Shown: positions 24,901-36,162 of the stretch, in pieces | Position numbering within the stretch: position 1 is the stretch's first letter | Layout of the letters: every line of letters starts with the position of its first letter | Assembly (NCBI RefSeq): GCF_000189635.1 | Contig: NW_002476417.1 | Span: 682,001-746,000, forward strand | Direction of reading: 5' to 3' | Source: Tetrahymena thermophila SB210 | Lineage: Eukaryota > Ciliophora > Oligohymenophorea > Hymenostomatida > Tetrahymenidae | DNA length: 64,000 nucleotides | Program-made: the position numbers and the translations under genes | Notes under the pieces: generated by a model | Seen by the model: the letters and a program-made list of their open reading frames with translations, nothing else | The model's database searches: none | Told to the model about the DNA's origin: nothing

Positions 24901-26054
24901 AACATTATGATTGAACACTCACCTGTTGCTTTTAATCATGATCAATTCGTTAATCTTTTAATTAAGGCTTCAAATTACGATTTATACTATAAAGCTATTC
25001 TCTTCTATTTAGACGAACAACCTGAATAAGTCAACGAACTTCTTAGATCTCTCACCACTAAGATTGACTTGAGCAAATGTGTCTCTGTCGTAAGAAAATT
25101 TTATCAAAAAATAAAACAATTTAATTAAATTAATTAACATATAAAAATTAGATGAGAAAGACTGGTTATATTGCTTTGATTACCCCCTTCTTAAAATCCG
25201 TATAAAATGCTAATAACAAGGAAGTTAATGAAATCTTGAATGAAATCTACTTAGAAAGCTTCGATTACGAAAATCTCCGTCAATCCATTACAACATATGA
25301 AAACTTCGATCAACTCACTTTGGCTTAAAATTGTGAACGTCACACTTTATTAGAATTCAGAAGAATTTCTGCTTATCTTTACAGACGTATTCAAAAGTAC
25401 GAATTCTCTATTGCTCTCTCTAAGCAAGATAACATTTACAGAGTATTTAATTTTTATTTTAAATTTAAATATGGAATTAATTGATTCTTTTTTATTCTAA
25501 AAAATTAATTAATTAATTATCAAAAAAAGGATGCCATCGAAACTGCTTAAGAATCTGGTAAGGTTGAATTAGTAGAAGATCTCCTTAAATTCTTTGTCTA
25601 AAAGGGTGAAAAGGAATTCATTACTGTTACTTTATATACTTGCTATGAATTAATCAGACCTGATTTGGCTATGGAATATGCTTGGAGATTTAACTTATTT
25701 GAATTTATTATGCCTTACTTCATCTAAATTACTAAAGAACTTACTTCTAGAGTTGATACAGTATAAAAGAAGCACGAAAAACGTGAAAAAGAAGAAGAAA
25801 AGAAAGCTAATTAATAATTAAACTAAGGTATGTTCATGCCTACACATGATATTTTACCAACTGCACTTATGATTGGACCTCCTCCCGGTTCTATGCCTGG
25901 TATGAATATGCCTCCTATGGGTGGTATGCCCCCTATGGGTGGTATGCCTCCAATGGGCGGAATACCTCCAATGGGTGGAATGCCTCCAATGGGTGGTATG
26001 CCTCCTATGGGTGGTATGGGTGGTTTCGGTACAAACCCCTTCGGTCCTTAATGA
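18998..26054 (+). CDS. Clathrin heavy chain, 1717 aa
   Basis: Forms the leg of the clathrin triskelion that coats endocytic and trans-Golgi vesicles. Eleven exons, with introns at 19133-19581, 19705-19878, 20043-20823, 21475-21566, 22606-22660, 22935-22993, 23330-23397, 24723-24798, 25090-25151 and 25443-25529; the phases close to 1718 codons. Near-human identity is visible in [37 protein letters not shown] and [15 protein letters not shown]-terminal propeller [20 protein letters not shown], heavy-chain repeats along the leg, then the trimerisation region. Human clathrin is 1675 aa; the extra length lies mainly in a C-terminal PPMGGM repeat tail. The internal exon boundary at 19582 skips a few residues relative to animal clathrin, so a micro-exon may be missed in the first intron. 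Confidence 0.97.
19133..19581 (+). other. Unusually long first intron of the clathrin gene with a GC-richer island
   Basis: At 449 nt it is several times the usual length here. Positions 19284-19430 are clearly less AT-rich than intron sequence elsewhere and are partly open in the Gln code ([18 protein letters not shown]). This could be an unrecognised exon, an intron-encoded small RNA, or a remnant of other coding DNA. I saw no clear C/D or H/ACA boxes. Confidence 0.45.
20043..20823 (+). other. 781-nt third intron of the clathrin gene
   Basis: The intron separates residues AFER and AGNLANPNC of the propeller domain. Apart from simple A/T-rich repeats (aaataaataaat, atttatttatta) it holds nothing I can name. 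It is the longest intron I could measure in the window. Confidence 0.6.
25863..26030 (+). repeat. PPMGGM repeat encoding the clathrin C-terminal tail
   Basis: Tandem 18-bp units of the type atgcctcctatgggtggt, about eight copies with silent and a few replacement changes (one unit gives IPPMGG), translate to a Pro-Met-Gly-rich tail that ends [11 protein letters not shown]. The repeat sits after the trimerisation region, where animal heavy chains have a short Pro/Gln/Gly tail that binds Hsc70 through a QLMLT motif; I do not see that motif here. Confidence 0.9.
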
Positions 26055-26666
26055 TTTTGTTGATAATAAAAACGGACTATTTTTCACATTTTATTCCATT
26101 CAACCAATATAAATATATACACTTATTAAAATATATGCTTGTAGTTTTTATCTTTTGTATAATTAACTCACTAAAATCATAAAAACTTATATTTTATTCT
26201 TAAAGCCACTTTCTAATAATTAATTAGTGTAAATAGTCTAAGTTTTATTTATCTATCTATTTAACTATCAATCTATCTATTAATAGATTATTTGCAAAAT
26301 AAACTTTAAGGTTCATTGATAAAATTGGAATCATGTAAAACAAAAATTTATATATTTAAAAGTATTAAATAAATATTTAAAATCAAAATTAATAAATAAT
26401 ATAAATACAGTCAACACAATTAAAATGATTAAAATTTGTCTTAACTTTTATAGATCTTTTTATATTTTTTGAATTTTTCAGATTTTTCCTAATAATCAAA
26501 ATGAAAAAAAAGTAGATATACAGAATATTAAAATTTTAGCTTTGCTATGTTTTGATCGAAATAATAGCACAACATTTACAATAAGTAATTCAATAAATAT
26601 ACAGAAGATATAATAGTATCTTATAAATTATATATTATTGAATTAAACTATTTCTTGTTTTTAATT
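26055..26666. other. Convergent intergenic region
   Basis: Shared 3' flank of the clathrin gene (plus) and the ETF-beta gene (minus). AT-rich, with an imperfect ATCT tract near 26248-26285. No gene or hairpin seen. Confidence 0.6.
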
Positions 26667-27883
26667 TCAAAATAACTTAGCTTCGTTTCTTAATTTGTTA
26701 ACTAGTTCATCAACACTAGATAATACCTAACCACCCTTTCTTTATTATGGTGCTTCAGTTTTAATAACTTCTAAACCAGTATTTAAATCAATACCTAAGC
26801 TGTTTAACTATAATTCTTCTAAGGGTTTCTTTTTAGCCTTTTATTATTTAATTAGTAAATAATTTTAAAATATGAAATTAATTTAAAATATAATAAAACA
26901 ATTTTTTGAAAGAAAAAAAAATTAAATTTACCTTCATAATATCAGGAATCTTAGCATATCTTGGGGTATTCAATCTTAAGTCACAAGTAATAACTCCTGG
27001 TAACTTGAATCCAATCTGTTTTTTAGGTAATTTATTTTTCATATATTTAACTTTTAATAAGCTAATTATGACGTATAACAAATAATTTTTGTATCAAATA
27101 AATATCTTTATTGTGTACTTATATAAATAATACCAATAATAAAAATAATTTATTACTGTTTAAAGACCAGCATCAATTTCTCTGGTAACTTCAACATCCT
27201 TATCTTTTATGGTAATTTATGAAGCAAAAGTAGCTTAGGGCCAATCTAGTAAACCAGCTAATAATTGTCCAGTTTGATTGAAATCATCATCAACAGATTA
27301 CTTTCCTAATAAAACTAATTCAAAATTGTCTCTTTCAATAATCTTTTGAAGAATCTTGGCAACAATCAAAGGTTATAATTTTTGATCAGGTGATAAATCG
27401 GTACTGATATGAATAGCCTTATCAGCACCCATAGCCAAAGAGTGTCTTAAAGTTTCTTAGAAGCTTAATTTAGAAAAGTGTAAATTTATATTTTGTTAAT
27501 CTAGCTAATAAATGTAAGCTGAATAATTTGATATTTATAAAATATTTTAAATAGCAAGTGTTAATCATTCTTAAAGTAAGTCAAAACTAGTTACGTCTTA
27601 GGACCAATAGATAATGCAACAACTTCCTTGATGATATTTTTTTCTTTAAGTTTGATAGCTTCTTCGATGGCTATTTCGCAGAAGGGATTAATGATTTATT
27701 TACCTGAAAGATCAATTCCAGAACCATCAGGCTTAACTCTGATCTATTTAAATTAAAATGAAGAGGATAAATACGAATTGCATGCTCCAAAATTATAATT
27801 ATTTCTATAAATTTGCTTGTTTAAATAATCACTTTTGTTGTTGTGTAATCTAAGACACGCTTAACACCAACTAAAGCTCTCAT
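26667..27883 (-). CDS. ETFB: Electron-transfer flavoprotein subunit beta, 253 aa
   Basis: Mitochondrial matrix protein that, with the alpha subunit and FAD/AMP, passes electrons from acyl-CoA and amino-acid dehydrogenases to ETF-ubiquinone oxidoreductase. Five exons, with introns at 27744-27832, 27464-27594, 27016-27156 and 26838-26931. They join in frame to 254 codons, against 255 residues in human. Family landmarks in order: [89 protein letters not shown], then [25 protein letters not shown], the segment preceding the flavin-side helix. Divergent from COQ4, 623 bp away. Confidence 0.96.
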
Positions 27884-28506
27884 AAGTTAACTTGATCGCT
27901 ATCTTTTTATTAAAGGTTTTTAATAATTTTTTTTAATTTTTTTTATTATATTGAATTTATTCAAGAATTTACTTTATTTTTTCTTTGATCAACTAGTAAT
28001 ATAATAGTTAATTAATTAAATAGGACTTTTAATCGAAAAAGATTTCTTGATGATAAAAAGATGATTCAAATAAAATATTAATCAATCAATATAATAAATA
28101 ACACCTATATTTGTCGCAAGATATCTTTCTCTTTTCCTTTCTTCTTTACACTACTAAACTTATTCTTTAAAATAATGAATGGATTTTTCACACTTAAATA
28201 ATCAAAATCTCATAAATTCAACAACCTTTTTGGGTAATCTATTTTAAAATTAGTTAATGATCAATAAAAATTTTAGAAATTATTTGATTTTTTTTAATTT
28301 ATAAAACATTTTTTCATTCAAATTAATTTTTTTGCACAAAATTTGAGAATTAAAATTTATATAAGTTATTATTCTACTTTGAAAAATACAATCAAACTGA
28401 CAATTCTACCTAAATAATTTGTATTTATTTTTTAATATTAATTCATATTGAATTGAAAAAATAATAGATAGAATTTAATTAAATAATCTTCAGTTCTTAA
28501 AGATAC
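27884..28506. promoter_or_regulatory. Shared divergent promoter region of ETFB and COQ4
   Basis: A 623-bp AT-rich gap separates the two start codons, so both promoters must lie here. I see no specific motif that can be named. Co-regulation is inferred from arrangement and linked function (both feed the ubiquinone pool). Confidence 0.45.
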
Positions 28507-29687
28507 ATGATAAAAAATATCAATAATAGAAATTTCTTTAAATTATTTATCAAGTAGTAATCAAAGGCTACCAACCTGCATTTCAATTAAACATTTAATG
28601 CATCGAATATTAGCAGGGATGTTTATGAAAGAAACAAAGATATTATCGAAAGACACGAAAGTGTCAGTTGTAATGCAGAAAGATTACTTTTAGTAGCCAA
28701 GAATGCAATTAATGCCTTCATATACAATGCACAGTAATTAATATCTTTACATTAAATAATATATTTTTTGAAGAGTAATAATTCATTTTTTTAAATTTTA
28801 GAGGTTAGCACTTATCTAACTTAGGCTGCCTTACTAGTTATTCAACACTCTAAGAAGTTAGAGAAAGAATGATGTAATTTATAATTTTGGATAGGTTTTT
28901 TAATAAGCAATTAATATATTGAAAACGATAAATTATAAAGGAAAGACGAAGTAGGAAGATAGATTTTACTTGAAAAGCCCAGAATTAATCATGATAGTGC
29001 TAATATTGAATACTTATTGTCTCTTCCTAAAAATACTTTTGGGTAATCTAATTTATATAATTATTTTTTAAAATTGTAAATAAATTTATGAAACAAAGAT
29101 ATCATTATGGAAGATTTATGGGAGATAGAGATTTTTCTAGCGAAGAAAGACCTAAAGTTACTTATATGCCAGATTTTGAATTAGCTTATATTTATTAAAG
29201 ATACAAAGAAGTATAAATAATAATAATTAAATATAGATTTTATATTTACTATTATAAAATAAGATACATGACTTTATCCACACATTGTTAGGTTTTGATG
29301 TTACTGTATATGATGAAATAGTTGTTAAGTGGTATGAGATGGTATAGCTAGGATTTCCTGTAAAAATATTTTAAATTTATTTGAATTTTTAGTTATAAAT
29401 ATTTTATTAATACATAAAAGAGTACTGGACTATCTTCTTTTGTAGGACCTCTTAAATTTTCTTAAGAAGAAATAACTAGATTCAATACTGAAGATCTTCC
29501 GATGATCATACAGCAAGCAAAGCAGAGCTAATTTATAATGAATATTTATTTCGAAAAGGAATTTGAAACAAATATAGTAAATTTATTTTCAATAGATTAA
29601 ATAATTTATTTTTTTTGTTTGAAAAATAAGCATGATCTCCGTAAAAGATTAGGACTTACTTTAGATCCTAAGTTAAAATATGAATGA
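28507..29687 (+). CDS. COQ4: Ubiquinone biosynthesis protein COQ4, 273 aa
   Basis: Acts on the matrix face of the mitochondrial inner membrane, organising the coenzyme Q synthesis complex and implicated in C1 decarboxylation/hydroxylation of the ring. Seven exons, with introns at 28734-28801, 28874-28940, 29043-29098, 29211-29263, 29360-29420 and 29577-29630; the sum is 274 codons. Family landmarks: [60 protein letters not shown]. The zinc-binding motif HDxxHx11E is complete (HDFIH at 173-177, Glu at 189). The N-terminal 50 residues are Asn/Lys/Arg-rich and Ser-containing, fitting a mitochondrial presequence. Confidence 0.95.
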
Positions 29688-30272
29688 ATAATAAAAAAAA
29701 GATTGTAAATACTCTTAAAATTAAAATTTAAGTGAAAAAAGAAGAAATATACATAGAAATTATTTAATTGAATTTAAATCTTCTTTAATATATATATTAT
29801 TTTAATAATAATACACATGTATCAATATATAATTGTAATTAAATATATTTGAATTAAAAATGCAAGATGGTTTAATATAAAAAATTTGAATTAATTTGAA
29901 AATAAAAAAAATTAATTCATTTAAAAAAAATATTATTTTTTTTTCATAATAAATTAAACAGTCCATTAAATATAAAATAGAAGTACTAATAATAGATTAT
30001 TTAGATTTTGCTTGTATGATTTTACCAACCTAAGAGAAGAAATTATGACTTGTTAACATAAGTTATATGTAAAGTTATTGTAATTATTTAAAGAAAAAGT
30101 AATAATTTTGAAAATATTTAATACTTAGAGTAAATATCATTTAAAATTTTAATATTTATTTATTTACTTTTAATTTACATTTAATTTTTTTGTCCATTGT
30201 TTTAATTATTGAAGTAATAATAATACAAAATTAGATTGTCTAAAAAGCATTTTGCTATCCTTTAATTCTAAA
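29688..30272. other. Intergenic, AT-rich
   Basis: 3' flank of COQ4 and promoter of the first Cache-receptor gene. Poly-A/T tracts only; no gene seen. Confidence 0.6.
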
Positions 30273-33200
30273 ATGCTTTTAACTTTTGAATATCTCATTT
30301 GCGTAAATATACCAGTTTGGGCTGGTATAATATTTTTGATTTTCTCTCATATTTAGTTCACTTCTAATACTCTGGAGAAGTGGTAAGCTTTAAATTATTC
30401 AGACTAGTTATTGCTAATAGCATAGAATTTATTAGTAATAGTATCTCATTTTTTAAAAAAGGGAAGAGCTTTCAACAATAGGAATCAAGAATAATGAACA
30501 GCAAAGACTTCACAATTTCGCTTTGAGCAATAAAATCTTTACAGAAAGCTTGTTTCAAAGTGTAATTTTGTTAAATGCATTGGTTTGTTTAAAAATACTT
30601 GTTTGAAATATAGATATCATAGGATTTAACTTAGATGATAAACTTTGTCTATAAAGATGTAAAATATTCTCAGAAATGTAACTCTGATATTAATATAAAA
30701 TCAAAATCTAATCTTTACTATAAAAATTTAGAGGTTTACAATGAAAACATTATGTGCTCAAATTAAAATTTCATAGATAAAGAATGTAGTAATACTTTCT
30801 TATCTCTTTATGAGCGAGATATGGTTTTAGTAGAATTATGGTTTCATGTCTTCAAAGAAGAATTTAATTTACTGAGTCCAAGTGAAGTTCAATTCTTTTA
30901 AAATGTAATTGATATGCTTTATTTTATAATATTCGAAAGTTTCTTGTTTTAAGAATTATAGTAGGTCATTCCTTTCTAAATCTATCTATCTAACTAGAAA
31001 AAATCAATTTATATCACCTGAATGGATTTATCATACTTTGAATACTTCTTTGATTATTTCTTCTCCAGCAAAGTATATCAATATATATCTAATAACTTCA
31101 AAGATTTCTATTTATATTATATTCTATTCTATATAAAGATTAGCAGATGGTAATGATAAAGAGTAAATATGTGAATAAATACTATTTAGAAGCTTTAGTG
31201 TATTTTATGATCCAAGATGTAGAGATTGGTATAAACAAGCTGTAAATACAGTAGGTAAAAATATATTCATCAAAACAATAAATTAATACTGAAAATTTTA
31301 TTTGTAGGTCAGATATTTACAAAGCCATATAAATTCGCTCTTGATAAAAAAGTAGGGATGACTTTATCTATGAGTTTAAAAAAACTGTTTTATTCTGTAT
31401 TCAGTATTGATTTCAGCATGAGCAATTTAGGAAACTAAGTTTTTGTCTATTAAGATAATTATGATGAGTCAAGCTTGTCAGAAGGATATACTGTACTTGT
31501 TCATTAAGATAATTAAACAGTAAAATTGATTTTTATTAACATTTGAAAATGAGAAAAAATTTATTTAAATTCATTTAGATATTTCATCATCGATATTGGA
31601 GTGAAGAGTCAAATACTTTGTATTCTTGGCCTGATATTGAATACAATTAGACTACATAATATAATCAAAAAGATAAAGAGGAATTTACTAATAAAATAAA
31701 AGAAGCTATTGATTTTAGTCAAACAAAGAATTACTCTATTTTAGACTTTTAGAATGTAGACAAATTTTTCATTAAGTTTAGGAAAAATAATCGAAAATAG
31801 TATGCTTATTTAATATATATATTTTTTTCATTATTAATTTGATTTATTTAAAATAAAGTGTATCTGTTTTATATCCTGTGGATATAAAGAGTTATTAATA
31901 TCCACAAAATAGGAGAACACAAAAAAGCTAAATTGTTTTATACGTTGGAAGAGTTCACTTTGATTTAAGTGGCTTGATTAATGATGTAATGATGAATGCA
32001 AAAACCATGTTTATAATTTTGAATATTGTTGAAGCTGTAATTGTCTTAGTAATAGTGATTGTTTCTTTTTTGCATTATGCAGCTGTGTTTATTAGAAAAT
32101 TAGATTTCTAGCTTGAAATTTTAATTTAGTATCTGAAGTAATAAGAAGAGAGCAGCTCAGCTTCTATAGTAAAATAGAGAGTAAAGAAAAATAGAAGATA
32201 CACATTTTAAATAATCAATTAGATTACATCAAATACATATGAAAGGAAGACTGCAACTTAATCTTATTCTAATTCTTAGAAATCAATTAAAGAAGACAAT
32301 AGAAATGAAAAAGCATTTCATACTGCCAGCAAACATCTAAAATAAAATAATATAACAAAAAGTAATAGCTCTAACCGTTTTTTTAAAAAAGTGTTTTCTT
32401 ATTTTTTTTAGTAAAGCAATCAGATAAACAAATTATAAAGTCTAAAGCAATTTATCTATGAAGATAGGATTAATATATATTAGATTTAGTACGAATTTTA
32501 TGAAATGTCCATTTTAATCAATTCATTTTAGCAACTAGAGAGTGTTATCAATTTAATTAAGAAAGGTGATTAGTAAATAGTGGGAAATATTTCTTAGAAG
32601 ATAATGGCTTCTTCTTCTGCAAAATAAGTATTTCATTCTGTAAATAATAATATAGGATAGGGATTTTGCTACTTTTAACTTGGCTAGTTATACTATCAAT
32701 AAAGGAAATATATTTAAGCAGCATAAAATTTTGAGTAATCTGTGAATAGTATGCTGATAGAAGTTAATATTGATGATATTAATTAACTCTCTTAGAAAAT
32801 ACTAAATGGGAATTTTAATGCTACTTTATATTAATGCTAAATCCTATAACAGAGATTATTTTTTTATGTTTTGAGCTAAAAAGAGTAAGCCTTGACTTTT
32901 GATAGATTAAATTTATCTTCTTCCGATTTAGAAAAGGAAGATGAAAAATAATCTAGAGAAATCCATTAATCGCTATAACAAAAGTTTGAAGAAATCAAAA
33001 AAAAACAAAACTAAATTAAAGATTAAAATTCTCTAAAGCCAATATAAATTATTATGAATGACGAACTAGCATCAGATAAGCATTTAATTACAGAATAATA
33101 AGATGAAATAAATTTAAATGAAAATGAAGATAGGGAAGAAGGTTTCTATAGAAATAAGTTTGATAATTAATAAATAAGCCTTTTATAACAAAAATTTAAC

Positions 33201-35543
33201 AATTAACATGACTAAAAATCTATTAAATTAATTAATTAATTAAATTTAACGTTATAAACGAAGCAAAATACTTTAAACAACTGCTTTAAATATTGTGCTA
33301 TTTTCTTAAACATTTGCAATTTTATTAAAAAGAAAAGGAATTAAGAATATCAGTTTGAATCTGGTACAGAATTTTCTTCAAATTATGTAAAAAGCTAATC
33401 TTAGCAACAAAAAGAATTGTTAATGTTTTTAGAATTAGGAGAGATTTACACTCACATATCTAACTTCGAATAAGCATCTTATTATATCTACAAAGCTGAA
33501 AAATTAATTTTATTTATTGAATAAAATTTTTTAGCTAATTAAGATCTAATTGATTTTTTCTAATCCAAAATTAATTATATCTTTGGTACTATTTGCATTA
33601 AAAGAAAATTATATAAATTAGGCTGTGAATGCTTGGCATCTTGCCTTGAGGATACTTTGATTCAAGAAGCTACTGTTATTTAAAGGAGTTTAATATAAAT
33701 TCAACAAGTATTTGAAATGTTTGAAATATCAACAAGTATAATCGAAAAATAAATAAAAAAATTTTAATTTTTAGAATTTTAATCAGATTCATCAATTCTT
33801 TAGCCATATTTTTTGTGTAAAAATGGGAATTTACTTTAAGAGACAAAAGAAAAATAAGGGCTAATAGATTTTTTAATTGTATTTGAAATATTACCATTCG
33901 AATCACCTGAGTAAATGAATATTTAAAAGCGAATATCAACATGGATTCAAAAAAATTATATTTGTAGTAAAGATAGGCTTTATATTTCATTTTACTGCTG
34001 CAGTAAGCTCATATTAACATTTTAAGCTAAAGATTTTTTAAATGATAGATACTTTGACCTATGCATTTAACAGTTAAGAATTGAATAAATAAAATTAATT
34101 AAAGAATATCAAGTTTCAAATCCTGATATTTTGAACAAGACTAATAAAGAACTTTCATTAGAATATAATTCTAAATATGAAAATGGGTGGTCTTATATTT
34201 TAATTTCCTCATTAGAATAATTTTTCGAAACTTAAAATTCATTAAGTGATTAATTCCTCTTTAAGGAAAAAAATGCTTTCAAAGACTCCAAATTAATTGA
34301 TAAAGCTCAAACAAATAAATATATATTAAGATAAAATAGTAAACTGAGTTAAGCAAGTTAAGGAGATTTAGATTTTAAATAATACTTAAAGCAATAAAAT
34401 TCCAAATCATCTGCAAAATTTTAGTTTACTACTAACTAATATTATTAAGATAGATAGCTAATACAAATTTTGTTTTCCTTTCATAACTAAAAAGAAGTAT
34501 TGGATTTAAATTTTTTGAATAAATTTAATTTATTAAGAAGTAGCTATTCCAGAAAAAGAATAAAATAAATAGTACTATAAATTCCCTTCTTATAAAATAA
34601 ATCTAAACTTAATGTTAAAGATTCAAATACTTGTAGATAAAAATACAAAAAATCTTTCACTTTTTATGAATAAAATGGATTTGTAAGTAACCAATAAAGA
34701 AAAGAAATTTATGATGAAAATCAACTAGAAAAAGTGTAAAAAAATTAATCATAAAATTAAGAAATTTAAAATTTGTAACCCAGCTTTTTTAATCTGTAAA
34801 AAATACAATAACTAGATTATTTGTAAGATGGAAAATTCAATTTTTCAGAATAAAAAAATATTAACACTGAGTAAAAATTCCTATCTAGCACAAGAAGCAA
34901 TTAAACTGATCAATTTATTTTTAGGAGTTTTAATTAAGAAATAACCTTATCACCCAAAAAAAATAACAAACCTATTAATATCTAAAATTAATAATAAAAT
35001 AATCTTTATTTTGATAATTACAATAAGAGTTCAAATAATTAAAAATAAATTAATTCTCATCATTGCACCAATAAAGAGTACACACATTAAGAAATTTATG
35101 ATTAATAGCGGTAAGTGTAATAAAATAATATAGAAGACAAAAAAGCTGTTGTTTGTTAAATTAATAGATAATAAAAAACCATGTAAAATAATTTAGGATA
35201 AAAAGCAGAAATAAATATAATAAAAAGTAATATACCTTAAGATAAGGTAAACCATCTTACTGATGACAGTATAAATGCTGAACGAAAATTAAATTTTATT
35301 TTCAATTAGCAAAAAACGTTAAAGGAAGAATACTTTCAACAAAATAAAAATAAAATTGATCAAAGAGATCTTTCTCCTTATATTATTCTAGAAGGAAATA
35401 AACAACATGAAGAAAAGTAAATAATAAAAAATCTAAAATTAAAATTCTTTACTTCTGAACTTTAGCTCTTTTAGTATTTATTAAAAAAAAGATAATCTTA
35501 TTCTAATATGCAATTTTAAATGATAAATTAAATTTTTGAATGA
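30273..35543 (+). CDS. Cache-domain transmembrane receptor-like protein, paralogue A
   Basis: Start at the ATG at 30273. Exon 1 (to 30382) encodes the first membrane helix (YLICVNIPVWAGIIFLIFSH) and ends inside Trp of EKW. Then come NNEQQRLHNFALSNKIF, the double-Cache ectodomain with SLIISSPAQ, FYDPRCRDWYKQA, KPYKFALDKKVGMT and VFSIDFSMSNL, GYTVLVHQDNQTV, and FHHRYWSEESNTLYSW. A second helix (IVLVIVIVSFLHYAAVF) is followed by a long Gln/Asn/Lys-rich tail with helical, TPR-like stretches (LELGEIYTHISNFEQASYYIYKAEK) and a weakly vWA-like end (FTSELQLFQYLLKKR). Several short introns; exact set not resolved. Inferred topology: both termini cytoplasmic, Cache domain outside. The vWA part is the most degenerate of the family. 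Confidence 0.75.
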
Positions 35544-36162
35544 ACTAATTGTGTATTTTCTTTATTAAAATAAAAATCTCTTTCTTAACATGAAAAAAAT
35601 ACCTACTGTAGATTCTGATTTTAAGCCTCATCCTATTAATAGTTTATATAATAAAATAGTTCAGAATTTCAAAACACCAAAGTCTAAGTATGAAATGTGG
35701 CTTAAAACGCAGATAAAACATTATAAATAAAAAAAATATTTATATAATTAATAATTATTTATTTTTGTGATTCTTGATTTAATATTGACGACAAATAAAT
35801 AAATAGAATTAGTTTTTTAATGTAACTAAACTAAATAAATGGCTTTGGCTGATTATCTATTTTATTAAATACACATACTAAGTTAATTTAAATTAATATT
35901 TTTGAAAAAAACTGATACAGATAGAGAGTATTTGTTCATTTAATAAATTTATGTTATTCTTTAAATTTTTACGCTTTATTAAGAAATTATTTATGATTAC
36001 ATTGACTGACTTATTTTACTTGTTTTTTTAATTAAAAAATACCTCTTTACAAATTATTAAAAATATGTAAATAATTTTTTTGATAATTTTATTTGCTCCA
36101 CAAATTAAGAATTAAAGTACATCAAAAATTTTTTAATTATTTTTGTTTTGATTGCTAGGGAT
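35544..36162 (+). other. Intergenic between paralogues A and B, with a short coding-like stretch at 35590-35733
   Basis: The ATG at 35590 opens a frame (MKKIPTVDSDFKPHPIN, then KTPKSKYEMWLKTQIKHYK) whose first 48 codons look like protein. The frame stays open to a TGA at 36007-36009, but the latter part looks like AT-rich non-coding DNA. It may be a remnant of another paralogue's tail or a small unknown gene. The rest of the gap holds nothing. Confidence 0.3.

Noticed and set aside
25854-26087. His/Thr/Arg-rich minus-strand frame
   Set aside because: It is the antisense of the PPMGGM repeat.
33676-33990. Minus-strand hydrophobic frame of 104 codons
   Set aside because: It is antisense to the TPR-like region of paralogue A; its hydrophobicity comes from Gln/Lys codons read backwards.
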